Counted from the first letter of the stretch, positions 26,589 through 35,648 are shown. The stretch: 62,891 nt of DNA from Pseudomonas reactans (GCF_013385825.1 NZ_JACAPG010000013.1:1-62891), one strand, 5' to 3'. Numbers and translations: made by a program. Notes: generated by a model from the sequence alone, not told the origin.

Positions 26589-27479
26589 ATGCACTTTGAC
26601 CTGATCGACCTGCGCCTTTATCTGCACATCCTCGACACCGGCAACATCACCGCCGGTGCCGGGCGCAGCCATTTGTCCCTGGCCGCCGCGAGTGCGCGTA
26701 TCCGGGCGATGGAGGCTTCGCTGGGTATCGAATTCCTGGAGCGTAACCGTCGCGGCGTCACCCCAACGCCCGCCGGCAAGGCCCTGGCCCGCCATGCACG
26801 CTTGTTGCTGCAACAAGCCGAACACCTGCAGCAGGACCTCGCGGAATACGCCAACGGCATCAAAGGCCAGGTGCGCTTGCTGTGCAACACCACCGCCCTC
26901 AGCGAATACCTGCCGGAATTGCTGGCGGACTTTCTATGCGAGCACCCCAACCTCGATATCGACCTGCAAGAGCTGCCAAGCCTGCGTATCACCCAGGCCT
27001 TGCGCCAGGGCACGGCGGATATTGGGATCATTTCCGACGCAGTGGATACCCACGGCCTGCAGACACAGCCCTTTCGCGATGACCCGCTGGTGCTGATCGC
27101 GCCGCTGGATCATCCGTTCACCGCAGGGAGTTTTGTCGATAGCCTGCAACACGACTTTGTCGGCCTCGCCACTCACAGCGCGTTGACGGTTTACCTTGAA
27201 GAACAGGCATTGCACGCGGGTTTCCGCCTGCAAACTCGTATCCGCGCCGAGGGCTTTGACGGGGTGATTCGCATGGTCGCCCGTGGCGCTGGCTTGGGTA
27301 TCGTGCCCCAAGCCGCGCTGGAACGTTGGCCGCTGGAACGCAGCTTCAAGGCCCACCCCCTGCAAGAAGCGTGGGCCTGCCGGAAACTGCTGTTATGCGC
27401 GCGCTCGTTCGAACAGCTGCCCGGTTATGCCAAGGCCTTGTTCGACGCCTTGGCCCTGCCCTTGCGGAAGAACCCGTAA
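26589..27479 (+). CDS. LysR-family transcriptional regulator
   Basis: A 296-residue LTTR (HTH LIDLRLYLHILDTGNITAGAGRSHLSLAAASARIRAME; effector domain from GQVRLLCNTTALSEYL). This type is commonly found divergent from a TauE/SafE gene in pseudomonads, and the arrangement here suggests control of that permease. Its last 55 bp overlap the 3' end of the convergent amino-acid permease gene. Confidence 0.93.
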   Translation: MHFDLIDLRLYLHILDTGNITAGAGRSHLSLAAASARIRAMEASLGIEFLERNRRGVTPTPAGKALARHARLLLQQAEHLQQDLAEYANGIKGQVRLLCNTTALSEYLPELLADFLCEHPNLDIDLQELPSLRITQALRQGTADIGIISDAVDTHGLQTQPFRDDPLVLIAPLDHPFTAGSFVDSLQHDFVGLATHSALTVYLEEQALHAGFRLQTRIRAEGFDGVIRMVARGAGLGIVPQAALERWPLERSFKAHPLQEAWACRKLLLCARSFEQLPGYAKALFDALALPLRKNP

Positions 27480-28831
27480 TACACCGCTGACAGAATCAGC
27501 AGGAACGGCACGCCAAACACCAGGGTCATCTTGAACGCCTCGGTGAAATAGGTGGTGATCATCACCGCGCCCATCAGCACCAGCCCCAGCAGCGTGCTGT
27601 AGGGAAACAGCCGCAGTTGGAACGACAGCTTCGGCCCACCGTGGCGCTTGCGGTAGCGACGGAAAAACAGGTGGGTGAGGAAGATCATGAACCAGGTGAA
27701 GATCGCGCCAAACATCGAGATCGCCATCATCAGGGTGAACGAGCTTTCCGGGTACACCACGTTGAGCAACGTCGCCAGCGCAATGCCCGAACTGGACAGC
27801 AGCAACGCATTCAGCGGAATACCACTCTTGCTCAACGCGCCCATGGACTTGGGCGCAAAGCCGGCGCGGGACAGGCTGAACATCATGCGGGTGGTGATGT
27901 AGAGCTGGCTATTCATCGCCGAGAGCGCGGCGATCAGGATCACGAAGTTCATCACGCCGGTCGCACCGGGAATGCCGATGGTCTGCATCACCGTGACGAA
28001 CGGGCTCTGGGTTTGTCCGGCCTGGTTCCACGGCACGATGGCCAGCATCAGCGCCAGGGTCAGCAGGTAAAACACCACTAGGCGCACAATGGTGGCGCGG
28101 AAAGCTTTCTTCACCGCCTGTTCCGGGTCCGCGGCTTCACCGGCGGCCACGGCGATCATCTCCACACTCAAATAGCTGAAGATCGACACGATCACCGCCA
28201 TCCACATGCCGCTCAGGCCATGGGGGAAAAAGCCGTCGTGGGCCGTGTAGTTCTGCACGCCATACTCCGGGTTGCCGGAGCCGAACACCACGTACACGGC
28301 AAGGATGATGAAGCCGACAATCGCACTGATCTTGATCGTCGAAAACCAGTATTCGAAGTTGCCAAAGGTCTTCACGCTGATGGCGTTGAGCAGGATCAAC
28401 ACACTGGAAAACGACACGATCCATACCCACTCCGGCACGTTGGCAAACCAGTACTTCATGTACATCGCCACCGCCGTGACCTCGGCGCCCACCGCCAGCA
28501 CAATGGCCGCCCAATAGGCGTAGCGCACTAGAAACCCGGCCAGCGGGCTGATGTAGAACTCGGCGTAGGCACCGAAGGAGCCCGAGGTGGAGTGGGCCAC
28601 CGTCATCTCCGCCAGGCACCCCATCAACAGCAAGGTGATCAACGCGCCAATGGCGTAGCTCACCAAGACGCTGGGCCCGGCATAACCGATGGCGTAGGCG
28701 CTGCCCATGAACAGCCCGGTGCCAATGGCCCCACCGATGGCGATCATGCTCATCTGGCCGGAAGTGAGCTGGCGCCGCAGGCCCAGTTCGCGGTGGGTGA
28801 TCTCTGCAAAGCCGTTGTCTGGCGTGGTCAC
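27425..28831 (-). CDS. Amino-acid permease (APC superfamily), probably part of the kynurenine locus
   Basis: A 468-residue, 12-helix importer. The first helix carries the APC signature SMIAIGGAIGTGLFMGSAYAIGYAGP, with the ALSAMNSQLYITTRMMFSLSRAGFAPK block late in the protein. The start is GTG at 28831, at the conserved N-terminus, with AAGGGG about 8 nt upstream; the longer frame to 29035 crosses into kynU. It lies about 50 bp downstream of kynU on the same strand, so it is likely transcribed with it and may carry tryptophan, kynurenine or alanine; the substrate is inferred only. Confidence 0.88.
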   Translation of the reverse strand: MTTPDNGFAEITHRELGLRRQLTSGQMSMIAIGGAIGTGLFMGSAYAIGYAGPSVLVSYAIGALITLLLMGCLAEMTVAHSTSGSFGAYAEFYISPLAGFLVRYAYWAAIVLAVGAEVTAVAMYMKYWFANVPEWVWIVSFSSVLILLNAISVKTFGNFEYWFSTIKISAIVGFIILAVYVVFGSGNPEYGVQNYTAHDGFFPHGLSGMWMAVIVSIFSYLSVEMIAVAAGEAADPEQAVKKAFRATIVRLVVFYLLTLALMLAIVPWNQAGQTQSPFVTVMQTIGIPGATGVMNFVILIAALSAMNSQLYITTRMMFSLSRAGFAPKSMGALSKSGIPLNALLLSSSGIALATLLNVVYPESSFTLMMAISMFGAIFTWFMIFLTHLFFRRYRKRHGGPKLSFQLRLFPYSTLLGLVLMGAVMITTYFTEAFKMTLVFGVPFLLILSAVYYGFFRKGRAKASNKALA

Positions 28832-28880
28832 GTGGTGTGCCCCTTTATTATTGTGATTGCACAGGTGGTCGGTAAGTGTG

Positions 28881-30131
28881 TCAGGTGACGCTGTTGCGGA
28901 CTTTGAATTGCGGCTGGTCCCAGGTGTGGCTGTCGAGGATGTCGCCAAGGATTTCCACAGCCTCAAACACCTCGGTAAAGCTCGTGTACAACGGCGTAAA
29001 ACCAAACCGCATGATGCGCGGCTCACGGTAATCACCGATCACCCCACGGGCGATCAAGGCCTGGATCACCGCGTAGCCTTCGGGGTGTTCAAAGCTCACA
29101 TGACTGCCGCGCTTGGCGTGCTCGTGTGGGGTGATCAACTTCAAGTCATGGGCGGCGCAACGGGCTTCGACCAACGCGATAAACAGGTCGGTCAACGCCA
29201 GGGACTTGCTGCGCAAACTCGCCATATCGGTCTGGGCAAAAATCTCCAGGCCGCACTCCACCATGGCCAGCGAAGTGATCGGCTGCGTGCCGCACAGGTA
29301 ACGGGCAATACCAGCACTCGGAGCGTACGTCGACTCCATGGCGAACTGCCGGGTATGCCCGAACCAGCCTGACAACGGCTGACGCACCACATCCACCAAC
29401 GCGGGGTTGACCCACACAAACGCCTGGGAACCCGGGCCGCCGTTGAGGTACTTGTAGGTGCAGCCAATCGCATAATCGGCGCCCGCCTGATGCAGGTCGA
29501 TAGGCACCGCGCCGGCCGAATGCGCCAGGTCCCAGATGCTCAGCGCACCGCACTCATGGCTCAGGGCGGTCAACGCCTGCATGTCGTACATGTAGCCGGT
29601 CTTGTAGTTGACGTGGGTGAGCATCACCACTGCAACATCCTGATCGATCGCCTGGGGCAGTTCATCCGGGCTGTTCACCAGGCGCAGGGAATAGCCCTGT
29701 TGCAGCAGTTCAGCCAAGCCTTCTGCGATGTACAAGTCGGTGGGGAAGTTGCTCGCCTCGCTGACGATCACCTTGCGATGCGGCTGGCGTTGACGCTGCA
29801 CGGTCAACGCGGCACTCAGCACCTTGAACAGGTTGATCGAGGTGGTATCGGTGATCACCACTTCGTTGTCGCGCGCGCCAATCAAGGGTGCCAGACGATT
29901 GCCCAGGCGCTGGGATAAATCCGCCCAGCCCGCGCTGTTCCAACTGCGGATCAGCCCGTTGCCCCACTCTTCGGCGATCACCGCCTGCGCCCGCGCCAAC
30001 GCCGCCACCGGGCGGGCGCCGAGGGAGTTGCCGTCGAGGTAGATAACGCCCTGCGGCAAGGCGAACTGGCTACGCAAGGGCGCCAGTGGGTCTTGGGCAT
30101 CGAGGGCTTGGCAATGGCTTCGTGTGGTCAT
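28881..30131 (-). CDS. kynU: Kynureninase
   Basis: PLP enzyme cleaving L-kynurenine to anthranilate and L-alanine. The protein is 416 residues with the cofactor lysine Lys227 in GCTYKYLNGGPGSQAF, the same length and position as the well-studied P. fluorescens enzyme. Also present are YLDGNSLG (30-38), DTTSINLFK, and SIWDLAHSAGAVP with the PLP-ring Asp201. AGGA precedes the ATG. It is divergent from kynR and links the kynurenine route to the ant genes 5 kb away. Confidence 0.98.
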   Translation of the reverse strand: MTTRSHCQALDAQDPLAPLRSQFALPQGVIYLDGNSLGARPVAALARAQAVIAEEWGNGLIRSWNSAGWADLSQRLGNRLAPLIGARDNEVVITDTTSINLFKVLSAALTVQRQRQPHRKVIVSEASNFPTDLYIAEGLAELLQQGYSLRLVNSPDELPQAIDQDVAVVMLTHVNYKTGYMYDMQALTALSHECGALSIWDLAHSAGAVPIDLHQAGADYAIGCTYKYLNGGPGSQAFVWVNPALVDVVRQPLSGWFGHTRQFAMESTYAPSAGIARYLCGTQPITSLAMVECGLEIFAQTDMASLRSKSLALTDLFIALVEARCAAHDLKLITPHEHAKRGSHVSFEHPEGYAVIQALIARGVIGDYREPRIMRFGFTPLYTSFTEVFEAVEILGDILDSHTWDQPQFKVRNSVT

Positions 30132-30233
30132 GGGCGATCCTGGTTTTTATAAGTAAGAATGGACCAAATAATGAACGAAGTTTTAGAGAATTTTCGTGCA
30201 AAGTGAGTAGCAACAGGCTAATTAAGCTGTAGG

Positions 30234-30245
30234 AAATTCGAATTT
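30234..30245. promoter_or_regulatory. 12-bp palindrome in the kynU/kynR intergenic region
   Basis: AAATTCGAATTT, perfectly symmetric, 31 bp before the kynR start. A candidate KynR (Lrp/AsnC) contact site. Confidence 0.45.
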
Positions 30246-30275
30246 ACCCCCCAAACACGCGGATTTATTCTAACC

Positions 30276-30749
30276 ATGATTCTCGACGCCACCGACCTAC
30301 GGCTCCTCCATTTCCTGCAACAGGATGGCCGCATCAGCAACCAGGAACTGGCGGAAAAAGTCGCGCTGTCGCCGTCCGCCTGCCTGCGCCGTTTGCGCTT
30401 GCTGGAGAGCGAGGGAATTATCAGCGGCTACCGCGCGGTGTTGAACGCCGAGCAATTGGGGATCGAGCTGGAAGCCATCGTCCACCTGTCCTTGCGCCAG
30501 GATGTGGAGGATTGGCACGAGACGTTCATCAAGAAGGTGCAGGGCTGGCCGGAAGTGGCCAGCGCCTATGTGATCACGGGCGCCAGTAACTATGTGCTAC
30601 GGGTGCAGGCGCGCAATCTCAAGCACTTCTCGGACTTTATCGTGAACCACCTGAACCGCACGGCGGGGGTGATGGATATACGCTCGGAGATTGTGTTGCA
30701 GAAGATCAAGGATCGGGATGAGGTGCTTGACCTGGTCGTCCGTAAGTAG
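30276..30749 (+). CDS. kynR: Lrp/AsnC-family regulator of kynurenine genes
   Basis: A 157-residue regulator: N-terminal HTH (ISNQELAEKVALSPSACLRRLRLLESEGIISGYRAVL) and C-terminal RAM effector domain (VAYxITG-type stretch ASAYVITGASNYVLRVQARNLKHFSDFI). Its position divergent from kynU matches P. aeruginosa KynR, which activates kyn genes in response to kynurenine. The name rests on that context. Confidence 0.92.
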   Translation: MILDATDLRLLHFLQQDGRISNQELAEKVALSPSACLRRLRLLESEGIISGYRAVLNAEQLGIELEAIVHLSLRQDVEDWHETFIKKVQGWPEVASAYVITGASNYVLRVQARNLKHFSDFIVNHLNRTAGVMDIRSEIVLQKIKDRDEVLDLVVRK

Positions 30750-30765
30750 GCTGAGAATGCCTTCT

Positions 30766-30848
30766 GTAGGAGCGAGCTTGCTCGCGAAAAAGGTACATCC
30801 GCCGCAGCGGTGTGCCTGGAACACCTTCGCGAGCAAGCTCGCTCCTAC
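30766..30848. repeat. Paired REP element, family 1 (REPIN)
   Basis: Inverted GTAGGAGCGAGCTTGCTCGC copies with about 40 bp between, located between the convergent kynR and catA genes. Confidence 0.95.
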
Positions 30849-30862
30849 AGGGGGCGTGGCGT

Positions 30863-31792
30863 TTAGTCTTCGAGGGCACGCACGCGCTGCATGCGCTTTT
30901 GCTCTACCGGCGCATCCGCCACTTGCAACTCAAAGTCAAAATCAATCTGCGCAAACCGCCCTTCCACGCCAAACTCTCGCGCCAGTTGCGGGTCGTCACT
31001 GAAGCGAATCTCGGCGATCAACTCATCCCGCGTCGCATAGGCAAAATCATCATGCAGGTACGGGTCATCCGACAGGTTGATCTGCGTGGTCAGGTGCCGA
31101 TGCCCCGGCGCCGAAATGAAGAAGTGAATATGCGCCGGCCGCTGCCCGTGGCGCCCCAGTTGATCAAGCAATTGCTGAGTCGGCCCGGTCGGCGGGCACC
31201 CATAGCCCGACGGTACAATGCTACGGAAACGGTAGTTACCCTGAGCGTCGGTCTCAATGCGGCGGCGCAGGTTGAACTCCGATTGCGTCGGGTCAAACCA
31301 TGAATAGGTGCCACCGGTATTGGCCTGCCACACGTCCACAATCGCCCCCGCCAGCGGCTTGCCCTCGGTGTCGCGCACTTGCCCGCGCATGAACAGCGGC
31401 ACCGCGTCGTCCCTGCCATCATCCAGTCGCGCCTCATACTTCGACAGCGGCGCACCGGCCACATACAACGGGCCTTCGATGGTGCGCGGCGTACCACCGG
31501 ATTTGCCGGCCTCCTCATCGGCCGCGTCCATCAACAGGTCCAGGTAATGCTCCAGGCCCAGCCCGGCGGCGAGCAGACCGGCTTCCTGGTTCTTGCCCAA
31601 GTCGTTCAGATAGTTGACCGCCTTCCAGAATTCTTCCGGGGTCACTTCCAGGTCTTCGATGATGTTCACGGTGTCGCGCAGGATTCGGTAGATCAACGCC
31701 TTGGTACGCGGGTTACCGCCGTCGTTGAGGTTGCCGCTGGCTTCTTCGAGAAACTGTTGGGCATGGGCAGTCTGGGACAGTCGGATGGACAT
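30863..31792 (-). CDS. catA: Catechol 1,2-dioxygenase
   Basis: Intradiol ring cleavage of catechol to cis,cis-muconate with a non-haem Fe(III). In 309 residues, the four iron ligands are evident: Tyr163 (GGTYSW), Tyr197 (PSGYGCP), His221 and His223 (RPAHIHFF). The N-terminal helical linker domain for dimerisation is present. GAGGAA lies 7 nt before the ATG. It is the last gene of catBCA, 41 bp after catC; a REP pair follows. Confidence 0.98.
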   Translation of the reverse strand: MSIRLSQTAHAQQFLEEASGNLNDGGNPRTKALIYRILRDTVNIIEDLEVTPEEFWKAVNYLNDLGKNQEAGLLAAGLGLEHYLDLLMDAADEEAGKSGGTPRTIEGPLYVAGAPLSKYEARLDDGRDDAVPLFMRGQVRDTEGKPLAGAIVDVWQANTGGTYSWFDPTQSEFNLRRRIETDAQGNYRFRSIVPSGYGCPPTGPTQQLLDQLGRHGQRPAHIHFFISAPGHRHLTTQINLSDDPYLHDDFAYATRDELIAEIRFSDDPQLAREFGVEGRFAQIDFDFELQVADAPVEQKRMQRVRALED

Positions 31793-31833
31793 GGTGCATT
31801 CCTCATCTTGTAGTTATTAGGGTGAAAACCGGC

Positions 31834-32124
31834 TTAGCGGTCATCCTCATGGATCGATGACGGGTGACGGCACAGGGCATTCACTTCGATGGCCATGTAG
31901 GGGAAAAGCGGCAGTTGCATCAGCAAATCGTGCAGGTCCTGCACGCTGTCGACATCGAACACGCTGTAGTTGGCGTAGTGCCCGGCGATGCGCCACAGAT
32001 GGCGCCATTTGCCTTGCTGTTGCAGGCGCTGCGCCAAGGCTTTTTCTTCGGCCTTGAGCCCAGCGGCGCGCTCGGGATTCATGTCGAGGGGCAGGTTCAC
32101 GGTCATTTTTACGTGGAACAACAT
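31834..32124 (-). CDS. catC: Muconolactone delta-isomerase
   Basis: A 96-residue enzyme isomerising muconolactone to beta-ketoadipate enol-lactone; family members form decamers. The conserved start MLFHVKMTVNLP, the KAEEKALAQRLQQQGKWRHLWRIAGHYANYSVFDV core and the C-terminal RHPSSIHEDDR are diagnostic. AGAGG precedes the ATG by 9 nt. It is 12 bp downstream of catB. Confidence 0.98.
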   Translation of the reverse strand: MLFHVKMTVNLPLDMNPERAAGLKAEEKALAQRLQQQGKWRHLWRIAGHYANYSVFDVDSVQDLHDLLMQLPLFPYMAIEVNALCRHPSSIHEDDR

Positions 32125-32136
32125 GGCAGGTGCCTC

Positions 32137-33264
32137 TTAGTGTTTGTCACGACGGAAAAACGCCAGGCGCTCTTCATCAATGGCCAGGCCCAGGCCCGGC
32201 GCGGTGGAAACATGCAAGTGGAAATCGCGGTAAACCGGCGGTTCGGTGAGGATGTCTTCGGTCAGCAGCAAGGGGCCGAACAATTCGGTGTCCCACGCCA
32301 GTTTGCTCAGTGTGAGAAAGGCATGGGCCGAGGCCAGGGTGCCGATACCGCCTTCGAGCATGGTGCCGCCGTACAGGCCGATGCCCGCCGCTTCGGCAAT
32401 TGCGGCCGTACGCAATACGGCGCGCGGGCCGCCGTTCTTGGCGATCTTGAGGGCGAACACCGAGGCCGCACCTTCGCGGGCCAGGTTGAAGGCATCTTCG
32501 ACACATTCGATGGACTCATCCGCCATGATCGGCGCCGGGCTCGACAGGTTGAGCCGCGCCATACCGCCGCGGTTGTTGCGTGAGATGGGTTGTTCGATCA
32601 GGTCGATACCGTTGTCGCCGAGCACCTTGCAGGCACGCAGTGCCACCGCTTCATCCCAGGCCTGGTTGACGTCCACGCGCACACTGGCGCGGTCGCCCAG
32701 GGCTTTTTTGATCGCAATCACATGGGCCAAGTCGTGGCTGACTTCACCGGCGCCGATCTTCAACTTGAAGATGCGGTGGCGGCGCAGGTCGAGCATCTTT
32801 TCCGCTTCGGCAATGTCCTTTTCCGTGTTGCCGCTGGCCAGGGTCCAGGCCACCGGCAAGGCATCGCGCACACGGCCGCCGAGCAGTTCGCTGACCGGCA
32901 GGTTCAGGCGCTTGCCCAAGGCGTCGAGCAAGGCGCTTTCGATACCGGACTTGGCAAAGGTGTTGCCGCGAATGCTGCGCTCCAGGCGCAACATGGCCGC
33001 GTTGATATTGCTGGCGTCCTGGCCGATCAGCAGCGGCGCGAAGTGGCGGTCGATGTTGACCTTGATACTGTCGGGGCTTTCGTTGCCGTAGCTCAGGCCA
33101 CCGATGGTGGTGGCTTCGCCGATGCCTTCGATGCCGTCGGCGCAGCGCAGGCGGATGATCACCAAGGTCTGGTTTTGCATGGTGTGCATCGCCAGCTTGT
33201 GCGGGCGAATGGTGGGGAGGTCGACGATGATCGTGTCGATCGACTCGATGGCGCAAATCGGCAT
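32137..33264 (-). CDS. catB: Muconate cycloisomerase I
   Basis: Converts cis,cis-muconate to muconolactone; enolase superfamily, Mn-dependent. In 375 residues, all catalytic positions match the P. putida enzyme: Lys167 and Lys169 (FKLKIG), metal ligands Asp198, Glu224 and Asp249, and Lys273 (ALKIAKNGG). Start 33264 gives MPICAIESIDTIIVDLPTIRPHKL; the longer frame to 34233 is antisense to catR and is discarded. First gene of catBCA; divergent from catR. Confidence 0.98.
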   Translation of the reverse strand: MPICAIESIDTIIVDLPTIRPHKLAMHTMQNQTLVIIRLRCADGIEGIGEATTIGGLSYGNESPDSIKVNIDRHFAPLLIGQDASNINAAMLRLERSIRGNTFAKSGIESALLDALGKRLNLPVSELLGGRVRDALPVAWTLASGNTEKDIAEAEKMLDLRRHRIFKLKIGAGEVSHDLAHVIAIKKALGDRASVRVDVNQAWDEAVALRACKVLGDNGIDLIEQPISRNNRGGMARLNLSSPAPIMADESIECVEDAFNLAREGAASVFALKIAKNGGPRAVLRTAAIAEAAGIGLYGGTMLEGGIGTLASAHAFLTLSKLAWDTELFGPLLLTEDILTEPPVYRDFHLHVSTAPGLGLAIDEERLAFFRRDKH

Positions 33265-33350
33265 GGCTATACCCGTTGGGTTCTTTATAGATTTGAGCCG
33301 ATTCTGTGCCGTATTTTTAAAGGCTTCCAATATAGAATGGGTCTCAAACA

Positions 33351-33365
33351 ATACCCAATAGGTAT
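33351..33365. promoter_or_regulatory. CatR binding site (LysR box, T-N11-A)
   Basis: ATACCCAATAGGTAT: a perfect ATACC/GGTAT inverted repeat with five-base spacer, containing T-N11-A. It lies 13 bp before the catR ATG and 87 bp before catB, where it would allow both CatR autorepression and catBCA activation. A weaker relative, ATACCCGTTGGGTTC, is at 33269-33283, just ahead of catB. Confidence 0.75.
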
Positions 33366-33378
33366 GAAAGGAGCCGTC

Positions 33379-34254
33379 ATGGAACTGCGTCACCTGCGCT
33401 ATTTTCAGGTGCTGGGGGAAACCCTCAACTTCACCCGCGCCGCCGAACGTTTGCACATCGCCCAGCCGCCGTTGAGCCGGCAGATCCAGCAATTGGAGGA
33501 TGAGTTGGGCGTGATCCTGCTGGAACGTGGCCGACCGCTGCGGCTGACCGAAGCCGGGCGATTCTTCTATGAACACGCCAATGTGCTGCTGGAACAACTG
33601 AGCAAGGTCTGCGATAACACGCGGCGTATCGGCCAGGGCGAAAAGACCTGGCTGGGCATCGGTTTTGCGCCCTCGACCCTCTACGGCGTGCTGCCAGAGC
33701 TGATTCGCCGGCTGCGCACGCATGAGGCGCTGGAGCTGGAGTTGGGGCTGTCGGAAATGACCACCTTGCAGCAGGTCGAAGCACTCAAGGCCGGGCGCAT
33801 CGATGTGGGATTCGGGCGGATTCGCATCGACGATCCGGCCATCGTCCAGCGCGTGCTGGTGGAGGATCGGCTGGTCGCCGTGCTGCCTGCCGGCCACCCG
33901 TTGCTGGGCGCGCCCGCCACCCTCGCCCAACTGGCCGCCGAGCCTTTTGTGCTCTACCCCGGCAACCCACGCCCCAGCTACGCCGACCATGTGATCGCAC
34001 TGTTCGACGCCCATGGCCTGAGCCTCAAGGTGGCGCAGTGGACCAACGAATTGCAGACCGCCATCGGCCTGGTCGGCGCCGGCATGGGCGTGACGCTGGT
34101 GCCCGCCTCGGTGCAAGTGCTGCACCGTGCGGACATCGGCTACACGCCGGTGGTGGAGGCTACGGCGACCTCGCCGATCATCCTCAGCCGACGGGTGAAT
34201 GACCAGTCGCCAGGGCTCAGTCATTGCCTGCAACTGGTGGAAGAATTGCTGTAG
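33379..34254 (+). CDS. catR: LysR-family activator of the catechol genes
   Basis: A 291-residue LTTR: HTH MELRHLRYFQVLGETLNFTRAAERLHIAQPPLSRQIQQLE, then a CatR/BenM-type effector domain (LGIGFAPSTLYGVLPELIRRLR, GFGRIRIDDPAIVQRVLVEDRLVAVLP). AAAGGAG lies 5 nt before the ATG. Divergent from catBCA, which it should activate with cis,cis-muconate. Its TAG stop codon lies inside a REP repeat. Confidence 0.96.
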   Translation: MELRHLRYFQVLGETLNFTRAAERLHIAQPPLSRQIQQLEDELGVILLERGRPLRLTEAGRFFYEHANVLLEQLSKVCDNTRRIGQGEKTWLGIGFAPSTLYGVLPELIRRLRTHEALELELGLSEMTTLQQVEALKAGRIDVGFGRIRIDDPAIVQRVLVEDRLVAVLPAGHPLLGAPATLAQLAAEPFVLYPGNPRPSYADHVIALFDAHGLSLKVAQWTNELQTAIGLVGAGMGVTLVPASVQVLHRADIGYTPVVEATATSPIILSRRVNDQSPGLSHCLQLVEELL

Positions 34255-34348
34255 GAGCGAGCTTGCTCGCGAAAAACGTCAACGATAACGTGGGCCTCCT
34301 GGATGAATGTGGTGCTCTCAGGTTTTTCGCGAGCAAGCTCGCTCCTAC
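34251..34348. repeat. Paired REP element, family 1, overlapping the catR stop codon
   Basis: Inverted GTAGGAGCGAGCTTGCTCGC copies. The first begins at 34251, so its GTAGG contains the catR stop codon (TAG 34252-34254). Lies between the convergent catR and antR genes. Confidence 0.95.
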
Positions 34349-34353
34349 AGGGG

Positions 34354-35337
34354 TCAGCGCAGGCGTCGCGCATCATTGCGCTGCAGGGTCTGGCTTGGAG
34401 ACTCATCGAACAGCTTGCGGTACTCCGCCGAGAACCGCCCCAGATGAGTAAAACCCCAGCCCAGGGCAATCTCGGAGATGGTGCACGTGGAGCCCTGCTC
34501 AAGGATGGCCTGGCGTACCGCAGAAAGCCGATGCTTCTTCAAATAAGCCATCGGCGACAGCGCAAAGTACTTGCGAAACGCATCGAACAGCTTGAACCGC
34601 GACACACCCGCAGCGGCTTCCAGGTCTTCCAGGTGCACAGCTTCGCGGGCGTTGTCGTGGATGTACTGGCGCGCACGGATCAGGTAATGCGGCAGTTTCA
34701 CCCCCAGTACATCGCGCAGCTCTTCGGAGTAGTTGTTCGGCTGGGCCAGGATCAGGCCCTTGATCAGAGAGCTTTCCAGGTCGCGGGTAAACGCGGCCTG
34801 CTCATACAACTCGCTGCCGTGCTCCAGTTCTGCAATGAAGTAGCGCGCCATACGCCACCACGCCGCCGAGGCGCCGTCTATCGCATCCATCACCGACTCA
34901 AAGCGCAGCGGCGCCTCAATCGGCCGTTGCAGCAAACCTTCCAGCGACTCACTCATCGCCGCCCGCGTGATCACCACCTGCAACTTGCGACAGTCGCCGG
35001 AAATCGCCAGCACCTGGTGCTCGTTGGGCGAGATGATCACGCCCTGGTCGCGGTTGGAGTTCAGGCGCTCACCGTTCTTGCTCAACTCCTGCTCGCCCAC
35101 CAACGGCAGGCTCAGGCTGTAGCTGCTGAAGTGCTCGGCGTCTTCGATGTCGATGGTCACGTCAGTGCCGTATTCGATCACGCCCAAGGTGGTGGCGCGG
35201 GACTTGAACATATTGGCACTGTGGTGGAAACGCAGGCGCTCGGGCGTGGCGGTGGCCAGGCGATGGGGCCCGCAGATGCCGGACATCCAGCTGCGTGCGC
35301 CTTCCAGGTCGAAGCGTTGAATCGTTTGGCTGCTCAT
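34354..35337 (-). CDS. antR: AraC-family activator of anthranilate dioxygenase genes
   Basis: A 327-residue regulator with an N-terminal sensing domain of the AraC_binding_2 type (FHHSANMFKSRATTLGVIEYG, FSSYSLSLPLVGEQEL) and a C-terminal double HTH (AVHLEDLEAAAGVSRFKLFDAFRKYFALSPMAYLKKHRL, ISEIALGWGFTHLGRFSAEYRKLFDESPSQTL). Divergent from antABC, as in P. aeruginosa, where AntR activates ant genes in response to anthranilate; the name is by context and family. Confidence 0.92.
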   Translation of the reverse strand: MSSQTIQRFDLEGARSWMSGICGPHRLATATPERLRFHHSANMFKSRATTLGVIEYGTDVTIDIEDAEHFSSYSLSLPLVGEQELSKNGERLNSNRDQGVIISPNEHQVLAISGDCRKLQVVITRAAMSESLEGLLQRPIEAPLRFESVMDAIDGASAAWWRMARYFIAELEHGSELYEQAAFTRDLESSLIKGLILAQPNNYSEELRDVLGVKLPHYLIRARQYIHDNAREAVHLEDLEAAAGVSRFKLFDAFRKYFALSPMAYLKKHRLSAVRQAILEQGSTCTISEIALGWGFTHLGRFSAEYRKLFDESPSQTLQRNDARRLR

Positions 35338-35648
35338 CAGGGTGCACCCACGGCGGTTAGGCTGTTGCGCGCTCTGACGGCGCGTCGTTGTTGTTCGACA
35401 GCAAATAATGCGCCACGCCAGCCCAATAGCCAGCGGGTGGATAGCAAGGGTCGACTAAGTGGATAAGACGCCGACTTTTGCGACCATTGCCCTGCCAGAC
35501 AGTAGCGCATCCCGTGACCGCTGCGCACCGGGTTGGGTATTTGCTGCCCAATTATCCGGCGCAGGTTCCCCCACTAAGCGGATAGCCCGCGCCCTGCCCC
35601 GCTGCCTCTAATAAACCACCGATTAGCCCTACCAAATAGGTGCCTCCC
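35338..35648. promoter_or_regulatory. antR/antA regulatory region with a spaced direct repeat
   Basis: 311 bp between divergent genes. ACTAAGTGGATA at 35454-35465 recurs as ACTAAGCGGATA at 35573-35584 (11 of 12), same orientation and 119 bp apart. A shorter GGTGGATAGC lies at 35436-35445. These are candidate AntR half-sites. No gene was found here. Confidence 0.5.

Noticed and set aside
30750..30862. A terminator for kynR or catA
   Set aside because: The only inverted repeat there is the REP pair, without a T-run.
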